64,000 nt of DNA from Thiobacillus sp. (GTDB lineage Bacteria > Pseudomonadota > Gammaproteobacteria > Burkholderiales > Thiobacillaceae), in contig JAIBFA010000054.1 of the NCBI GenBank assembly GCA_019459325.1, positions 23,449 to 87,448 of the forward strand, read 5' to 3'. Position numbers and translations under genes: made by a program. Below, piece by piece: positions 62,658 to 64,000 of this stretch. Below the pieces are notes generated by a model. It did no database searches, was not told the origin of the DNA, and worked only from the letters and a program-made list of their open reading frames with translations. Position 1 is the first letter of the stretch; each line of letters begins with the position of its first letter.

Positions 62658-64000
62658 TCAGGGATTCTTGATGTAAGCGTTCTTGCGCAGGTAGAACCAC
62701 CAGTTCAGCACCAGGCATACGGCGTAGAAGATGGCGAAACCGTACATGGCGTATTCAGGCGTGCCGGCCTTGATCTGTTCCTTGATCACCTCGGGGGCGA
62801 TGAAGGAGCCGTAGGCGGCCACCGCCGAGGTCCACCCCAGTACCGGGCCTGCCTGCACGCGGTCGAAAATCACGCCGACGGTGCGGAAGGTCGAGCCGTT
62901 GCCGATGCCGGTGGCGGCGAACAGCACCACGAACACCACCAGGAACTGGGTGAAGAAGATTTCCGGTGTGGCCGACTGATAGGCCTGCATCATGATCCAG
63001 CCGGCGTAGGCCGAGGCCGCGACCATCACCGCTGAAATGATCTGGGTGACGATGGAGCCTCCCACCTTGTCGGAAATCCAGCCGCCCACCGGACGAATCA
63101 GCGCGCCGACGAAGGGGCCGATCCAGGCGTAGGTGAGCGCAGAGGGGGCGTTGGCATTCTTGGCGTGCGTCCAGAGGCCGGTGGCGGCATCCAGGGTGTG
63201 TGTGTCGCCGAAGATCACCGTGATCGACAGCGGCAGTGCCATCGAGAAACCGATGAATGAACCGAAGGTGACGAGATACAGCGCCGTCATCGACCAGGTG
63301 TGCTTGTTGCTGAAAATGGCGAATTGCTTGGCGATGTTCTCCTTCATCGGCCCGAAGGCGGCGAGCTTCAGGATCAGCAACGTGCTGACGATGATGAGCG
63401 GCATCGCCACCCACATGTTGAGCAGGCCGAGGCCGGTGGGCGCTGGCAGATAGAGGTAGAGGCCGCCGATGGCGGGAACGAAGGCCAGCGTGTAGAGCCA
63501 GGTGACCTTGATGAAGGCGGCGAAGGTATTGCCGGCATCGGGCGAGACCGGCAGCAGGTTGTTCATGCCGAACCAGGCAATGATCCCCAGCGGCACCAGC
63601 GACAGCACCCAGGTGAAGCCGGCGTTCTGGATGAAGGTTTCCGTGCCGGCGGTGATCTTGCCGAGGATCCAGCCGCTGTCCTTGACCAGCGTCATCGAGT
63701 CGCCGCCCAGCGCGCCGAACACGCTGACCGTCATCACCAGCGGGATGAGGATCTGCATGGTGGTGACGCCGAAGTTGCCGAGGCCCGCGTTGATGCCCAG
63801 CGCGGTGCCCTGCAGGCGCTTGGGAAAGAAGGTGCTGATGTTGGACATGGAACTGGCGAAGTTGCCGCCACCGACGCCCGACCACAGCGCCATCAGTTGG
63901 AACGTCCACAGCGGCCAGTCGGGGTGCTGCAGGACGATGCCGGTGCCGATGGCCGGCGCCAGCAGCATCGAGGTGGTGAGGAAGATGACGTTGCGGCCGC
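62658..64000 (-). CDS. narK: NarK-type nitrate/nitrite transporter (partial)
   Basis: This is a major-facilitator carrier of nitrate/nitrite, cut at the right edge; at least 447 codons are visible and its start lies outside the window. SSMSNISTFFPKRLQGTALGINAGLGNFGVTTMQ carries the conserved Asn/Gly/Phe block of the family and is followed by an FGMNNLL segment and RPVGGWISDKVGG, an MFS loop motif. About 11 TM helices can be counted. It is the promoter-proximal gene seen for the nar operon. Confidence 0.9.
   Translation of the reverse strand, partial: GRNVIFLTTSMLLAPAIGTGIVLQHPDWPLWTFQLMALWSGVGGGNFASSMSNISTFFPKRLQGTALGINAGLGNFGVTTMQILIPLVMTVSVFGALGGDSMTLVKDSGWILGKITAGTETFIQNAGFTWVLSLVPLGIIAWFGMNNLLPVSPDAGNTFAAFIKVTWLYTLAFVPAIGGLYLYLPAPTGLGLLNMWVAMPLIIVSTLLILKLAAFGPMKENIAKQFAIFSNKHTWSMTALYLVTFGSFIGFSMALPLSITVIFGDTHTLDAATGLWTHAKNANAPSALTYAWIGPFVGALIRPVGGWISDKVGGSIVTQIISAVMVAASAYAGWIMMQAYQSATPEIFFTQFLVVFVVLFAATGIGNGSTFRTVGVIFDRVQAGPVLGWTSAVAAYGSFIAPEVIKEQIKAGTPEYAMYGFAIFYAVCLVLNWWFYLRKNAYIKNP

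Noticed and set aside
59063..62671. A very long open frame (about 1200 codons) antisense to narG
   Set aside because: High-GC third positions of narG remove stops on the opposite strand. It has no ribosome binding site, a composition of Arg/His/Gly/Val typical of shadow frames, and narG is unambiguous.

Overview
The window is high-GC bacterial DNA with tight gene packing, many ATGA/TGATG overlaps and AGGAG-type ribosome binding sites. The gene content (membrane nitrate reductase narGHJI with narK, cytochrome cd1 nitrite reductase nirS, cytochrome-c-type NO reductase norCB, a group 3b-like NiFe hydrogenase, SQR-like and DsrC-like sulfur-family proteins, many TonB receptors and c-di-GMP enzymes) suggests a denitrifying, probably chemolithotrophic betaproteobacterium of the Thiobacillus / Nitrosomonadales type. 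That placement is inferred from gene content and protein style, not from a database search. No rRNA, tRNA, CRISPR array, insertion sequence or prophage was recognised.

Layout. 1-3.0 kb: the end of an unidentified protein, rluB, a NarL-type response regulator, and a minus-strand cluster of four small genes (two exported proteins, a rhodanese, an HMA-like protein). 3.2-10.0 kb: two tandem paralogous TonB-dependent receptors, an orphan ABC-type substrate-binding protein and a hybrid sensor kinase, all co-oriented and probably one sensing or uptake unit. 10.0-15.4 kb: a small mechanosensitive-channel-like protein, then a five-gene hydrogenase operon (beta, gamma, delta, alpha, maturation protease). 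15.5-28.3 kb: mostly housekeeping and general genes: a GGDEF/EAL protein with a periplasmic binding domain, prmB, dapE, an ArsC/YffB-like gene, an Atm1-type ABC exporter, an MFS carrier, a GNAT enzyme, a renalase-like flavoprotein, cbpA-cbpM, a DgcZ-type zinc-sensing cyclase and a formylglycine-generating-enzyme-like protein. 28.6-33.2 kb: a complete NodT-MacA-MacB type tripartite exporter. 33.3-39.2 kb: a 64-residue rhodanese-tail protein, a desaturase-like di-iron protein, two large c-di-GMP proteins and a small coiled-coil membrane protein. 39.4-41.6 kb: gamma-glutamyltransferase and a small membrane protein.

41.6-64.0 kb is one long minus-strand respiratory block. Read in the direction of transcription it runs narK(partial)-narG-narH-narJ-narI, an SQR-like flavoprotein, a DsrC-like protein, a 35-residue membrane peptide, a 3-TM protein, norC-norB, nirS, a 73-residue membrane protein, nirN, a TonB-dependent receptor, nnrS, and tonB-exbB-exbD. 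Nitrate goes to nitrite (Nar), nitrite to NO (NirS, with NirN acting in heme d1 synthesis) and NO to N2O (NorCB). NnrS probably protects against NO. No nosZ, no other heme d1 genes and no norQD are visible, so the pathway must be completed elsewhere.

The most interesting parts are the SQR-like protein, which lacks the catalytic cysteines, beside a DsrC-like protein lacking its C-terminal cysteine, both between nar and nor; an intrinsic-terminator structure between narG and narH; the TonB receptor / binding protein / hybrid kinase unit; and several perfect inverted or direct repeats in promoter regions.
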